Shown: one piece after another, positions 51,201 through 61,300 of the stretch
Layout: each line of letters opens with the position of its first letter
Numbering within the stretch: the stretch's first letter is position 1
Origin: Acidobacteriota bacterium
GTDB taxonomy: Bacteria; Acidobacteriota; Terriglobia; Bryobacterales; Bryobacteraceae
DNA: 64,000 nucleotides
Reading direction: 5' to 3'
NCBI GenBank assembly: GCA_025352795.1
Contig: JANXSF010000060.1
Location: 1-64,000, forward strand
Program-made: the position numbers and the translations under genes
Notes under the pieces: model-generated
Seen by the model: the letters and a program-made list of their open reading frames with translations, nothing else
Database searches by the model: none
What the model was told of the DNA's origin: nothing

Positions 51201-53222
51201 TTAGTTGATGGTGATGGTGTCTGACTTTGTATCACCACTGTAAGTGGCTGTAACTGTGGCCGTGGCCGGTCCTGATCCAGCCGTAAAGGTGACAATTCCG
51301 TAAGTTACTCCGGCGGGAATGACAATCGTTGAGCTGCTTAAAGGAACTGCCGTCGGGTTGCTATTGGTTAGCGTGACTACTGCTCCACCAGGCGGCGCAG
51401 GAAAGCGCAGACCAACCTCAAACTTGGTTGTCTGTCCGGTGTTGATGGTTGGTTGACCAAACAACGCGGAGTAAATAGCAGGAAGAATAGTCAACTGCGA
51501 TTGTGTGGTGGTGACGCCGTAAGTTGCGAAAATGTTCGTAGTTTTTGGAGCCGTAACCGACACCGGAGTAATTGGGAAGTTGACTCTGCTTAATCCTGCG
51601 GGGATGAAAGCATTGGGTGGCACTGTGGCGGCTGAGGTGTCGGAACTACCCAATGACAGCGCAACGCCGCCTGGGGGTGCATTTCCATTCAAGTACACCG
51701 TGCCTGTTACAGGTCTGGCGGATGAAGTCGCGTTTTCGCTTAACGCAATGAAACTTAGCAATGGATCCACAGCCAGAGTATTGGTAACCGTGGTGCTGCC
51801 TGAAGTAGCAGTGATAATGGGAACAAAACTGGAATTCACAGTGGTAGTGGTAATGGGGAAGGTGACACTGCGGGCACCTGCAGGGATTAATGCGCCGGAA
51901 GGAACGGCAGCGATGCTGGGACTTTCACTGGTCAATGTAACAGCGGTTCCACCAACAGGTGCGATGGTTGCCAAAGTAACTGTGCCAGTGGTGGAAGCCC
52001 CACCAACCAATTGGCGGTTGGCCAGGAATAGCGAGCTAGTAGGCGCAGGCGGGTTGAACGGAGCTTTTCCTGTAATAGGGAATGGCCGGTATAACGGGTC
52101 ACCCACATTCACGATCACCCATTTCAACCAACGAGTATTGCGAAGAAACGCGTCGCCAACATTGGCACCTTCCAGTAAGTTACGGGCCAATCCGCCAGGG
52201 CGAGTGAGCCCGTCCAGATAAGGTTCATTTACTGCGCCACTGGTCACTGTGATTCCGTTGAGCAAAGCGTTTGCAACCCAGTTGGGACCACTGCGGGGAT
52301 CGGCTGCTGAATTACTATCCAGATGAACTCCAATGGACCCTGGAGCAAAGTTAAAAACACCAGCACCGTTGTAGTGATTAAAACTGTACCAACCGCTATA
52401 GAATGCAACCGGAGTTCCGGCAGGTGAGGGACAGGTGAGCGGTGCAGGACTGGTGCCGAATTCTTCGTTATTTGTATCTTCGGTGACGGTGAAGCCAGCT
52501 TGATTCATAAACGTTGCCGCTTTGAAAAGGTCGAACTCGCCTGCATCATAACTGACGTCGCGAAGGTTCGTAATTGGGCCGTGATTGCGGTCAATACAAA
52601 CTGCGCCAGTAAGATTATTCATGGCTGTTGTGGCACGGTCTACCAAGCCATTGGCGATGGCAGGGGTTGCTCCATCGAGCCGCCAAACTGAGTAAATAAG
52701 GGTGCTGCGCGGAGAGGCGCGATAGGCTTCGAACGTTTGAAACGGCAGATAGACATTGCCCTGGTTTTGATTGTCAGCAAAGTATCGGTGAGGGGCGCTG
52801 GGAACTAAAAAGAAGTTCTGGGTTGTGTATTGATCCCACACATCGGCCACGTAGGAATCCAGAGCTAAAAAGCCGGTGTTGGTCAGATATCGAAAAGGGC
52901 GCACATAGGCCAAAACAATGTAGAGGATTTTTGTTTTACCTTCAGTGACCAGGCAATTTCGAATCGGTGCTTTTACATAAGTGTTGTAGTCTGTCTGGTT
53001 CAGCTCGATGGCTGTCGGATCAGGAAGCGTGATGGCACACACTGCAGTGATGGATCGAGCGGCAATGTAGTGATCTTTCACCGCCACAGAATCGGGCGAG
53101 TTAGAAACATAGACAACCATTGTTTTGGCAGCCAATGGGTCAACGGCATATAACTCACCGCCAAGGGCTGTAAGTAAGCACGCAAGTTGCAGGGTGTAAG
53201 ATAATGGAAAGTGTTTTAACAC
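51201..53222 (-). CDS. TIGR03790 family secreted protein with Ig-like repeats
   Basis: 673 residues. Signal peptide ending ALGGELYA, then the TIGR03790 region (MVVYVSNSPDSVAVKDHYIAARSI, LYIVLAYVRPFRYL, DRNHGPI, FYSGWYSFNHYNGAGVFNFAPGSIGVHLDS, NLLEGANVGDAFLRNTRWLKWVIVNVGDPLYRPF). From about 395 come three Ig-like repeats (SxxxGTVTL...PPGGxxVxLxSSxxxxAxVPxxxxIPAG) joined in series. Secreted, function unknown. Start ATG 53222 is head-to-head with the PEP-CTERM gene. Confidence 0.88.
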   Translation of the reverse strand: MLKHFPLSYTLQLACLLTALGGELYAVDPLAAKTMVVYVSNSPDSVAVKDHYIAARSITAVCAITLPDPTAIELNQTDYNTYVKAPIRNCLVTEGKTKILYIVLAYVRPFRYLTNTGFLALDSYVADVWDQYTTQNFFLVPSAPHRYFADNQNQGNVYLPFQTFEAYRASPRSTLIYSVWRLDGATPAIANGLVDRATTAMNNLTGAVCIDRNHGPITNLRDVSYDAGEFDLFKAATFMNQAGFTVTEDTNNEEFGTSPAPLTCPSPAGTPVAFYSGWYSFNHYNGAGVFNFAPGSIGVHLDSNSAADPRSGPNWVANALLNGITVTSGAVNEPYLDGLTRPGGLARNLLEGANVGDAFLRNTRWLKWVIVNVGDPLYRPFPITGKAPFNPPAPTSSLFLANRQLVGGASTTGTVTLATIAPVGGTAVTLTSESPSIAAVPSGALIPAGARSVTFPITTTTVNSSFVPIITATSGSTTVTNTLAVDPLLSFIALSENATSSARPVTGTVYLNGNAPPGGVALSLGSSDTSAATVPPNAFIPAGLSRVNFPITPVSVTAPKTTNIFATYGVTTTQSQLTILPAIYSALFGQPTINTGQTTKFEVGLRFPAPPGGAVVTLTNSNPTAVPLSSSTIVIPAGVTYGIVTFTAGSGPATATVTATYSGDTKSDTITIN

Positions 53223-53272
53223 AATTAGCCTCCGTTAATGTTGACAACATTGAGTCGTGTTATTGTTCTAGT

Positions 53273-54097
53273 ATGACTCTATACCAAGGTACCATTCCCC
53301 CAGGTCCCGGTGGGTGCCGTTTTTACGGGATTCATTGCGTTTTCTTTATCTTTCTGATGATGATGTTGGCGACGAATGTAGCCTTTGCGACCCCGATTCT
53401 ATCGCCTGTTTGCGGGTCAGGATCGAATAATATTCCTGATGCGGTGGATGACGGTTTGGGGGGAGTCACGCCAGGCATCCTTTCCTGCGGCATTACTACG
53501 AACCTTTCCGGCATAGTTGGATCTGGAAATACACTAACCATTTCGCTGATCGGATTTCATCATGAAGCGTCAGGCGATATTGGAATTACGTTGACGCACT
53601 TCACTGACTCGACGCGCACGGTTATTCTAGGTGCTCAGCAGACCATGATCTATCGCATTGGCAAAGTGAGTAATGACCCGAATGACTTCGGCTATGCAGC
53701 GCAGTTTGGCGACCCCCTTGGCTTCGGCGAGAATTACGATTTTAATTCCGCCAATACAACTAACATATGGACAGTGGCCACCAGTCTGGGCGCCGCCGAT
53801 TTTATTCCCGGACAAGTTGCCGGATTCAACGCTGGATATGGAACCAATGGATCTTTGAGTTCGGTGCCGAATATCTTTTCTTCCATGTTTGCAGGGCAAC
53901 TGATTGCTGGATTTTGGCAGTTAGATGTTACAGATTATGCAGCGGGCCCTTCAGCCATTCCGGTAACTGGAACGTTGTTGCAATGGCAGTTAGATATCGC
54001 GAATACAACAATCATTCCCGAACCTGGATACGGTGTGGTTGTGCTGGCAATGTTGATGGGATTTGCGACACTACGGCGTCGCGACCAGATTCAATAA
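53273..54097 (+). CDS. PEP-CTERM sorting-signal protein
   Basis: About 274 residues. The frame is open from 53204; I take ATG 53273 because the part before it overlaps the opposite gene's start. Signal peptide (HCVFFIFLMMMLATNVAFA), a beta-rich extracellular region with ISLIGFHHEASGDIGITLTHF, and the C-terminal IIPEPGYGVVVLAMLMGFATLRRRDQ, the PEP + TM + Arg cluster of exosortase substrates. Proprotein-convertase-like P-domain pattern (lesions in GDIGITL) is possible. Confidence 0.82.
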   Translation: MTLYQGTIPPGPGGCRFYGIHCVFFIFLMMMLATNVAFATPILSPVCGSGSNNIPDAVDDGLGGVTPGILSCGITTNLSGIVGSGNTLTISLIGFHHEASGDIGITLTHFTDSTRTVILGAQQTMIYRIGKVSNDPNDFGYAAQFGDPLGFGENYDFNSANTTNIWTVATSLGAADFIPGQVAGFNAGYGTNGSLSSVPNIFSSMFAGQLIAGFWQLDVTDYAAGPSAIPVTGTLLQWQLDIANTTIIPEPGYGVVVLAMLMGFATLRRRDQIQ

Positions 54098-54482
54098 AGA
54101 AACCAGATAGGCCGCAGTAACTTCACTTGTTGAAGCCGCCGCCCAGCAGCTTTACCTGATTTACAGGTTTACTTAGTTGACTCCCCAGCCAAGTAAGTAA
54201 TGCGAGTTTTCCATGTTAGCGGCTCACTTAGTTTTTAACAACGACTCGGATCAACCCGAGCGCCTCCCCTGTTGAGGGAAGGGCTTTTTGTAACAAGAGC
54301 ATTCCGGCCGGAACTTATCTCCCTGTAATTATTGATGTTAGCAGGGTAGGTGGTAACTTCTTGGCGAGGCAAAGGTGGTAAGTAGTTAAAATCTTGGGAG
54401 ATGGGTTTATTATTTGGGTTGTGAATGGGTGGGGAGGACAGTGCCTATCCCAGGAATATGAAACCGGTACAACGAACGCTAC
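54098..54482. other. intergenic region, one weak hairpin
   Basis: No convincing gene. At 54261-54289 CGCCTCCCCTGTTGAGGGAAGGGC is followed by five Ts and may terminate the PEP-CTERM transcript. CTCGG/CCGAG pair just before it. The rest shows no coding pattern and holds several ACTTAGT-type heptamers. Confidence 0.4.
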
Positions 54483-54977
54483 TTGGAAGTTGAAAAGGCA
54501 TTTGGCAGGCTGGACTATGTCGAAATGAGAAGGATTTCGGAGCCACTAGCGGAACTTGGCGTAGGATGGGCGATGGGTGTGATGGGGTCGATCTATCAAA
54601 ACGGATTGGGCATTGAGCGGGACATCAAGAAAGCCGAATCCTTGTACTTGGAAGCCTATAGTCAGGGTGATGTATTGTCAAGCTCGAACCTTGTGGCTGT
54701 CTATGAAGAACTGGGGAATTTGCAGTCGCAAACCGATTTCGACAGGAGTGTATTGATCGTCGGATTGGGATCTATGGCGAGCATCTGCAAAATCAGGAAG
54801 AGGAAGAGATTTGAGTGTGTTGGTGGGGTATTCCTGTTGGATAGTCCCTTTACATCTCTTGAATATCTGTTCTCTGGCCCAAAGGGGAAGTTTTTTAAAC
54901 CACGGCTATCCCAGCATTGCCGCATAGCTTTCCAGCATCCAACATCCATATACAAGATCCAGCCGATGTTGGGATAA
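54483..54977 (+). pseudogene. Sel1-repeat fragment
   Basis: A 164-codon frame from TTG 54483. Only residues 25-80 look real: VGWAMGVMGSIYQNGLGIERDIKKAESLYLEAYSQGDVLSSSNL, one to one and a half Sel1 (TPR-like) repeats. The C-terminal ~85 residues show no family pattern, and the last seven codons lie in repeat copy E, where the stop is found. Either a decayed gene whose end was displaced by the element or a non-coding frame with a relic. Confidence 0.45.
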
Positions 54978-55095
54978 TCGTGGTTGAAAGACCGCTCCCT
55001 CGCGGTCACGGCTCGGTAACGGACTGATTCTACAGAGCCGTTACCGCAAGGGAGCGGTCTTTCAACCACGATTATCCCAACATCGGCTGGATCTT
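54954..55095. repeat. palindromic-element family, copy E (almost perfect 142-base palindrome)
   Basis: Arms of about 64 bases: AAGATCCAGCCGATGTTGGG + ATAATCGTGGTTGAAAGACC + GCTCCCTCGCGGTCACGGCTCGGTAAC on the left and its near-perfect complement on the right, loop about 13 bases. The core matches copies B-D; the outer part matches none of them, so the palindrome extends further here. Confidence 0.9.
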
Positions 55096-55234
55096 CTATG
55101 AGGAGGCAGAAAATTGACAGGCTCATACTGAGCAACCCACTAAGCCGCGCATTTGCTTCCACATGCTACGATAAAATTGTGAACTTTAGCCGGATATTAA
55201 CCGTCTATCTCTCCAACAGGAGTTCCCTCTACAA

Positions 55235-56659
55235 GTGAAACCGTGGAAAATAGTTGTCGGCATTGTTGCCCTTCTCGCTATCGCGGGCGCTATCTATGCC
55301 AGCATTCAATACAACCAGAAAGGTATTGTTACCGTTCAGACGGGCAAGGCTATTCGTCAGGATCTAACCTCCCTGGTGACTGCTTCCGGGGAAATTAAAC
55401 CTCGTAATTACATCAACATAGGAAGCAATGCCCAGGCTCCGTCGCGGATCACTTCGATCCTTGTCACCGAAGGGCAGCGGGTCAAAAAGGGCCAGACTTT
55501 GGCTACCTTGGAATCGGTCCAGCCGGAAGCAGATTTGGCTGCCCAGCGCGCCTCTGTCAGCGTCTCTGAAGCGGATTCCTCCTCTGCCGAAGCTGCTTTT
55601 AAATCACAGGATCAGAATATTCTCACTCTTGAGGCTACTTTGGAGCGCATGAAAACTGACTCGGTGAAAGCCAAGCTCAATATGGACCGCGCCAACAAGC
55701 TGAAGCCGGAAGGGTTGATCGCTCAGCAGGATTACGATCTCCGCTCTGCCGAACTGCAATCCTCTGCCGCCGCCATTCGCGAATCGGAAGCTCGCATTGC
55801 CCAAGCTCGCGGGCAGCGTGACCAGTTCCGCGCCCAATTGAATGCTGCCCAAAAGCGGGTCACCGTTTCCCAAGCGCAAGTTCGCCGGGCAGTGGACGTC
55901 CTGCAGCGCACCATTGCCACAGCTCCACTAGATGGAATGGTTACCAATTTGCCGGTCCGAGTCGGTGAAACCGTAGTTTCCGGTATTCAAAACTCGCCAG
56001 CCAGTCTGATTATGACCATCGCCGATATGTCGTTAATCACGGCGGAAGTGAAAGTGGACGAAACCGACATAGTCAATGTGAAGTTGCAGCAAGTGGTGGA
56101 CATCACAATTGATGCGATTCCTGGCAAAACTTACAAAGGGCATGTCCTTGAGATTGGCAACACGGCCATTTTACGATCCACCGGGTTGGCAGCTTCGCAA
56201 AGCGCCATTTCCAGCCAGGAAGCCAAGGATTTTAAGGTTGTTGTAGCCTTGGACGATCCGCCCGCTGAAATTCGGCCCGGTCTTAGCTGTACCTCTAAGA
56301 TCATAACTTCCACCAAGGAAAAGGTGGTTTCCATTCCCATTCAGGCACTCACAGTTCGCCAGAAGGGCGACCTTGAGGTGAAGCCAGAAGCGAAGAAAGA
56401 CGCGCCACCACCGTCTGTTGATCCGGCTGTGATGAAAGCCAACAAGCAGGAAGTGCAGGGCGTGTTTGTGATCGCTGGCGAAAAAGCTGTTTTCCGCAAG
56501 GTTGAAACGGGCATTACCGGGGCAACCGACATTGAAATATTGAGTGGCCTGAAAGATGGCGATGAAATTATCACCGGTAGCTACAAAGTGATTCGTACTT
56601 TGAAGAACGAAGCGAAAGTCAAAGTAGACAACAAGAGTCCAGTCAAGGCAGAATCATAA
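55235..56659 (+). CDS. MacA/HlyD-type periplasmic adaptor subunit
   Basis: 474 residues from GTG 55235. TM anchor (IVVGIVALLAIAGAIYA), biotinyl-lipoyl halves (PSRITSILVTEGQRVKKGQTLATLES and TIATAPLDGMVTNLPVRVGETV), coiled-coil hairpin about 95-220, and a beta-barrel region (LIMTIADMSLITAEVKVDETDIVNVKL). Connects an inner-membrane ABC transporter with an outer-membrane channel. A Lys/Pro-rich insert lies at about 385-405 (EVKPEAKKDAPPPSVDP). Confidence 0.93.
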   Translation: MKPWKIVVGIVALLAIAGAIYASIQYNQKGIVTVQTGKAIRQDLTSLVTASGEIKPRNYINIGSNAQAPSRITSILVTEGQRVKKGQTLATLESVQPEADLAAQRASVSVSEADSSSAEAAFKSQDQNILTLEATLERMKTDSVKAKLNMDRANKLKPEGLIAQQDYDLRSAELQSSAAAIRESEARIAQARGQRDQFRAQLNAAQKRVTVSQAQVRRAVDVLQRTIATAPLDGMVTNLPVRVGETVVSGIQNSPASLIMTIADMSLITAEVKVDETDIVNVKLQQVVDITIDAIPGKTYKGHVLEIGNTAILRSTGLAASQSAISSQEAKDFKVVVALDDPPAEIRPGLSCTSKIITSTKEKVVSIPIQALTVRQKGDLEVKPEAKKDAPPPSVDPAVMKANKQEVQGVFVIAGEKAVFRKVETGITGATDIEILSGLKDGDEIITGSYKVIRTLKNEAKVKVDNKSPVKAES

Positions 56660-56667
56660 GGTAGACA

Positions 56668-57405
56668 ATGGCAACGGCAACAATAGCAACCAACGCAAAA
56701 GGTGAGCAACTTCGCCAAGACAAGATCGTGATTCGCACGTATGATCTTTGGAAAACCTACCAGATGGGCGATCAGACCATCAATGCGGTTTCCGGTGTGG
56801 ATATTGAAATCAAACGTGGTGAATATGTTGCCATTATGGGACCGTCAGGTTCCGGCAAATCCACGTTGATGAATCTCATTGGTTGTCTGGATAGTCCCAG
56901 CAAGGGTGATTATTACATTAACGGGAATCTGGTCAGCGAAATGAATGACGACCAGTTGGCTCACATTCGCAACAAGGAAGTTGGGTTCGTTTTTCAAACC
57001 TTCAACCTGCTTGCCCGGGCTACGGCGTTGCACAACGTGGAATTACCGCTGATTTATGCTGGGATTGACAGCAAAATGCGCATTGAACGGGCCACGCAAG
57101 CGCTTCGTCAAGTGGATTTAGAACAACGGATGTACCACAAGCCCAATGAACTTTCCGGCGGACAGCGGCAGCGTGTGGCCATTGCCCGGGCACTGGTTAC
57201 CAACCCTTCCATTTTGCTGGCTGACGAACCGACGGGTGCTTTGGATTCCACTACGGGCATTGAAATTATGGGATTGTTTGAACGACTTTTCCAGCAAGGC
57301 AATACTATTATTCTGGTTACCCATGAACACGATATTGCCATGCACGCCCATCGCGTAATTTTCATTCGCGACGGTAAGATTGAGAAGGACGAAAGAATTA
57401 AGTAA
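56668..57405 (+). CDS. ABC transporter ATP-binding protein (MacB/LolD-like)
   Basis: 245 residues: Walker [11 protein letters not shown]-loop [22 protein letters not shown], signature [15 protein letters not shown], Walker [14 protein letters not shown]-loop THEHD. It is 8 bases after the adaptor gene, so the pair forms a transcript. A MacB-type permease should come next but the following gene is on the other strand and overlaps the stop by eight bases. Confidence 0.95.
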   Translation: MATATIATNAKGEQLRQDKIVIRTYDLWKTYQMGDQTINAVSGVDIEIKRGEYVAIMGPSGSGKSTLMNLIGCLDSPSKGDYYINGNLVSEMNDDQLAHIRNKEVGFVFQTFNLLARATALHNVELPLIYAGIDSKMRIERATQALRQVDLEQRMYHKPNELSGGQRQRVAIARALVTNPSILLADEPTGALDSTTGIEIMGLFERLFQQGNTIILVTHEHDIAMHAHRVIFIRDGKIEKDERIK

Positions 57406-57934
57406 GCTGCTTACGCTTGATTTTTGCAGCACCCAGAAACACGAGCCCTATTCCCAGCATGGCCATGGTGCCTGTTTCTGGAGTTGCTGTAGCTGTAATA
57501 TTTCCTGGTCCAGTAATGGTATTGGTGGCCGTGCCCGCACTGGAGTTCAACCAACCACTGGTTACTAACACGTAGTTCCCAATCGCCAGATTGACACTGA
57601 ATCCCGATAAGCCCACCGTTGGATTATCGTCATTGGCAATGATTACATTGTTCAGTGGGTTGAGCGGATTGAATGTGGCGTTATACAGGATTGTATAGTT
57701 GTCCCAAGGCCCCGTACTATTCACCACGTAGGTTCCGGCCTGACTGACGGTAAGAGCCTTGGCCGAATAGGCGACGTTTGTGGCGTAAAAAGAGAGGACA
57801 GTAGGCGCTAAATTGCCATTTGCTTCCGGTCGGTTGTAAGTCGGCTGACCAGTGGTAACCGCTACGTAGGTGAAACTGCCGCCGTAAAGCGGGGCCAACG
57901 TTACAAGCGCAACAACTAGGTATCGATGGATCAC
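57398..57934 (-). CDS. PEP-CTERM-type secreted protein
   Basis: 178 residues from GTG 57934, which has AAGGGA eight bases upstream (ATG 57967 is weaker). Signal peptide ([16 protein letters not shown]), one beta-sandwich domain ([40 protein letters not shown]), C-terminal [26 protein letters not shown], a PEP-CTERM-like signal with PET in place of PEP. Probably anchored or released by exosortase. Function unknown. Confidence 0.8.
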   Translation of the reverse strand: MIHRYLVVALVTLAPLYGGSFTYVAVTTGQPTYNRPEANGNLAPTVLSFYATNVAYSAKALTVSQAGTYVVNSTGPWDNYTILYNATFNPLNPLNNVIIANDDNPTVGLSGFSVNLAIGNYVLVTSGWLNSSAGTATNTITGPGNITATATPETGTMAMLGIGLVFLGAAKIKRKQLT

Positions 57935-58383
57935 TGATAAATTCCCTTGCCAGCTATCTGGGTACATACTTACTCTCAACCATTTTCGGGATATCAGGAA
58001 CTAGGGCAATTCCTATATTCCAAGTTGAATATCCTTAGTGCATGCCCGGTTTATCTACCATGCGGTACCAATGGGGGATGCCATAGTTGCTGTTCTTCGG
58101 GTTCCCAAAGCATCGTAGATTAACGCCTGTTTACAATCACTTGATGGCAAAATGAACACCTTTTAGTGGCTGGATAAGTACCATCTAGGGTTGGCTAAGA
58201 AAAAATGGTTGGGAACTTTGGCGGAAGAGCATAGTCCTCCTTAGAAGGCAGTTTGATTTTGCTGGAACATGTAAGAGTGAACTGTTAGAATCATAATTCT
58301 GCACAAACTAAGTATCTACTCCTACCCCTTTTAAGCATTCCACCCAGCGTAGTTATTAACCCATCCGCCGATGTAGGCCTATC
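57935..58383. other. intergenic region, no clear signal
   Basis: Upstream of two divergent genes. No ORF with coding pattern, no strong hairpin, and no good sigma-70 or sigma-54 box that I could defend. It should carry both promoters. Confidence 0.5.
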
Positions 58384-61300
58384 ATGCGCAATAGTCACCG
58401 CTTACACTTAGTGGGCCTGCGTCCAGTGCTGTGGCTGGTGCTGACTTTATGCCTATCCGCGCGTGACGACCATTTCAACCAGTTTTTTGATGATTGGCGC
58501 TGGGTTCGGTTTAACACCACATCGGGCTTACCATCGAATTCTGTTCTAACCATTGTTGAGGATTCCGAAGAGATCACCTGGGTGGGCACAGAAGAAGGGG
58601 TGGCCTGGTTTGACGGTTATTCCTGGCACGCAGTAGGGGCATCTGCCGGTTTGCCGTGCCGAGATTCAGTGCGCCGATTGTGGGCCCTGGGCGAAGGGAA
58701 AGTGGCCTTGGATTGTGCAGGCTATTTCTATGTGGGGGGGCGTGCAGGGTTCAAAAAAATGGACCTTTCAGCGGATAAAAATCAGCGGGAAAGCGTACTT
58801 TCAGCAGCCCCGCTTGATTCCAAAACGCTGTTGTTGCAAACGGCTCGGGAATTGTTGATTTACGCCGATGGTTTGGTGACGGCGGTGCCTGCCAGTTATC
58901 CAAAATTTAACCCTGGAGCAAGTTCAGCCATTTTGGCAGGGAACAAGCAAACCGTCTGGCTGAATGCGGTAGACGGAATTTACCAGTGGACGGGGAAAGT
59001 TTGGCGGAAATCGTTTGCGCCCCCTGGAATCAGCGAAATTGGGTTTGCCTCGAACAATAAAAAGGACGATGGCTACATTTGGGTGGCTGAGCCTTTGGCT
59101 ATGCGCGGATTGCATGAATTTGCGAATGGAAATCTGGGTAGACGAATTCCACCGTTGGCCGATCAATTTCGTTTCGGCGATGTTTCCCCGGATGGTGAGG
59201 CTGTGGTGGGCTTTGAATCGGGCAAGATTCTTCACCGTTTTCAAGGTAATTGGCGAGAAATGCTTCCTGTACCCGGTCCATTTCGCCTGGCGACGTCCGC
59301 GCTATACCGGTCCAATGGAGACCTATGGATAGGCACATCGAACGGTTTGGCTTGTTACCGTTCCAGAACCCGTTTGTGGACTCGTTGGATAGAACCGGAT
59401 TCAGAAGAGCGCAACATAGTCAACGAATATCTGCGCCATTCCAATGGAGATTTGTGGATAGGTACGGCGCAAGGAATTGAAGTTCGGCATCCCAACGGCG
59501 CCATTGAAGATATTAAGATCGCCACAGCAGTAACTGGATTGGCGGAAGATTCCGAAGGTGCCGTGTGGGTATCGAGTGGCACGCACTTCGGCGGTGCTTA
59601 CCGCTTTTTCAAAGGCCAATGGCGGCACTATGGTAAGGCTGAAGGCCTGACGGACCAGCCCATTCATCGCATTCGGCGCGATTCCGAAGGTGGCGTTTGG
59701 CTATTAAGCAATGAAGGTGCACTGAAGGGTAAACCGAAGGAGGCAGGCGCGTACCGATGGTCTGAGGGAATGTTCACCCGCTGGGGATCGGAAACGGGGC
59801 TGCCTTCGGAGGCTGTGTATAGCTTTACGGAAGATCGCGGCGGGGCGTATTGGTTTGCCACTGCCGCAGGACTGAGTCGCTGGAAGGATGGGAAGTGGAC
59901 CAACTGGTCACGCGGAGTGGAACTGCTGGATGGCGGCGTGTTCAGTGTGGCTTCAGACCCTGGGGTGCGTCCAGGTGCGCCACGAATCTGGTTCGCGGAT
60001 CGTCGCAATGGGGTTGGTTATATTGATGAAGCGGACAAAGTGCACTTTTATGGATCGGGGCAGGGTCTGCCTTCCAATATTGTTTGGGAAGTAAAAATGG
60101 ATCGTGAGGGGCGGCTTTGGGCTGCAACAAAAAAGGGTCTTTCCGTTTTTGAGGAAGGAGCCTGGCTATCCTTTCAAATGGATTCGGGATCAGATAATTT
60201 AGCGTTGTGGCCGCTGTTGGTGGAAGACAACCAAGTGTATGTGGGGTCGCTGGGTCGGGGTACTTACATTCTGCACACGGAAGAGCTGTTGAAGCGGCAA
60301 CCACGGGTGAGGCTGGAGCAGTTGGCCGATGAAAACGGCAATCTTCGCTTCCGCTGGGAAGCACTTCCGTATTGGGGTGAATTCGCACCGGAAAAAGTTC
60401 TGACGCGGTATCGTTTCAATGATCAACCGTGGACGGAATGGGGATTGGGTCGGCTGGCCCAGTGGAAATCCGCTCCGGCTGGTCCGCACAAGATTGAAGT
60501 GCAGGCCAAGCTGTTGTTGTTGAGCAGCAACCCGACGGTGGAATCGTTGGACTTTGAATCAGTACCGCCGTTTTACCAGCGAAGCATGTTTTGGATTCCG
60601 TTCATTCTGCTGACGGCAATTGTGGCGTACCTCACCGCAACGTTGATTTTAGGGCGTATCCGCTACACCAGAGATCTGGAAGCGGCCAAGGAAAAAGCGG
60701 AAGCTGCATCCCGGGCCAAAGGGGAGTTCCTGGCCGTGATGAGCCATGAATTGCGCACTCCAATGAACGGCATTATGGGCATGACGGCTTTGCTGATGGA
60801 TACGCACATGGAAGTAACGCAGCGGGAATATGCCGATACTATTCGAAGTTCGGCAGATGCTTTGTTGGGGCTGCTGAACGACGTGCTGGATTTTTCAAAG
60901 ATTGAAGCGGGTAAGTTGGAATTTGAAAATGTCCCGTTCAACCTGCGTCGCACGCTGGAAGAGGTGCTGACTTTGTGTGGCCCCAAGGCGAATGAAAAGG
61001 AATTGGAACTGCTTCTAGCATTCGAACCGGGAGTGCCCACCGATCTTACTGGCGACCCTACGCGGATTCGACAAATTGTTCTGAACCTGGTTTCCAATGC
61101 GATCAAGTTTACAAGCAAGGGTCATGTGTTAGTAAGGTCGAGTTACGATTCCGGTTGTCTGCGCGTTTCTGTTTCAGATACGGGCATTGGGATTCCGGAA
61201 AATAAGCTGCCCATGCTATTCCACAAATTCCAGCAAGTGGATACATCGAACACAAGGAAGTATGGAGGCACGGGTCTTGGTCTGGCCATCTCCAAACGCC

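Noticed and set aside
51532-52221. 229-codon plus-strand frame inside the TIGR03790 gene
   Set aside because: Valine/alanine-rich antisense of the Ig-like repeats; the opposite strand has signal peptide and family motifs.
30985-54240. Frequent ACTTAGT/TTACTTAGT heptamers, e.g. 30988, 31010, 54167, 54228
   Set aside because: Looks over-represented by eye, but there is no consistent spacing or symmetry and I cannot count background frequency; not reported as an element.
54701-55162. 153-codon minus-strand frame over repeat copy E
   Set aside because: Produced by the palindrome (the same PCGNGSVESVRYRAVTARER-type string as in other copies); no gene evidence.
58021-58383. Riboswitch or regulatory RNA upstream of the hybrid kinase
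   Set aside because: No convincing conserved helix or terminator could be drawn by eye.
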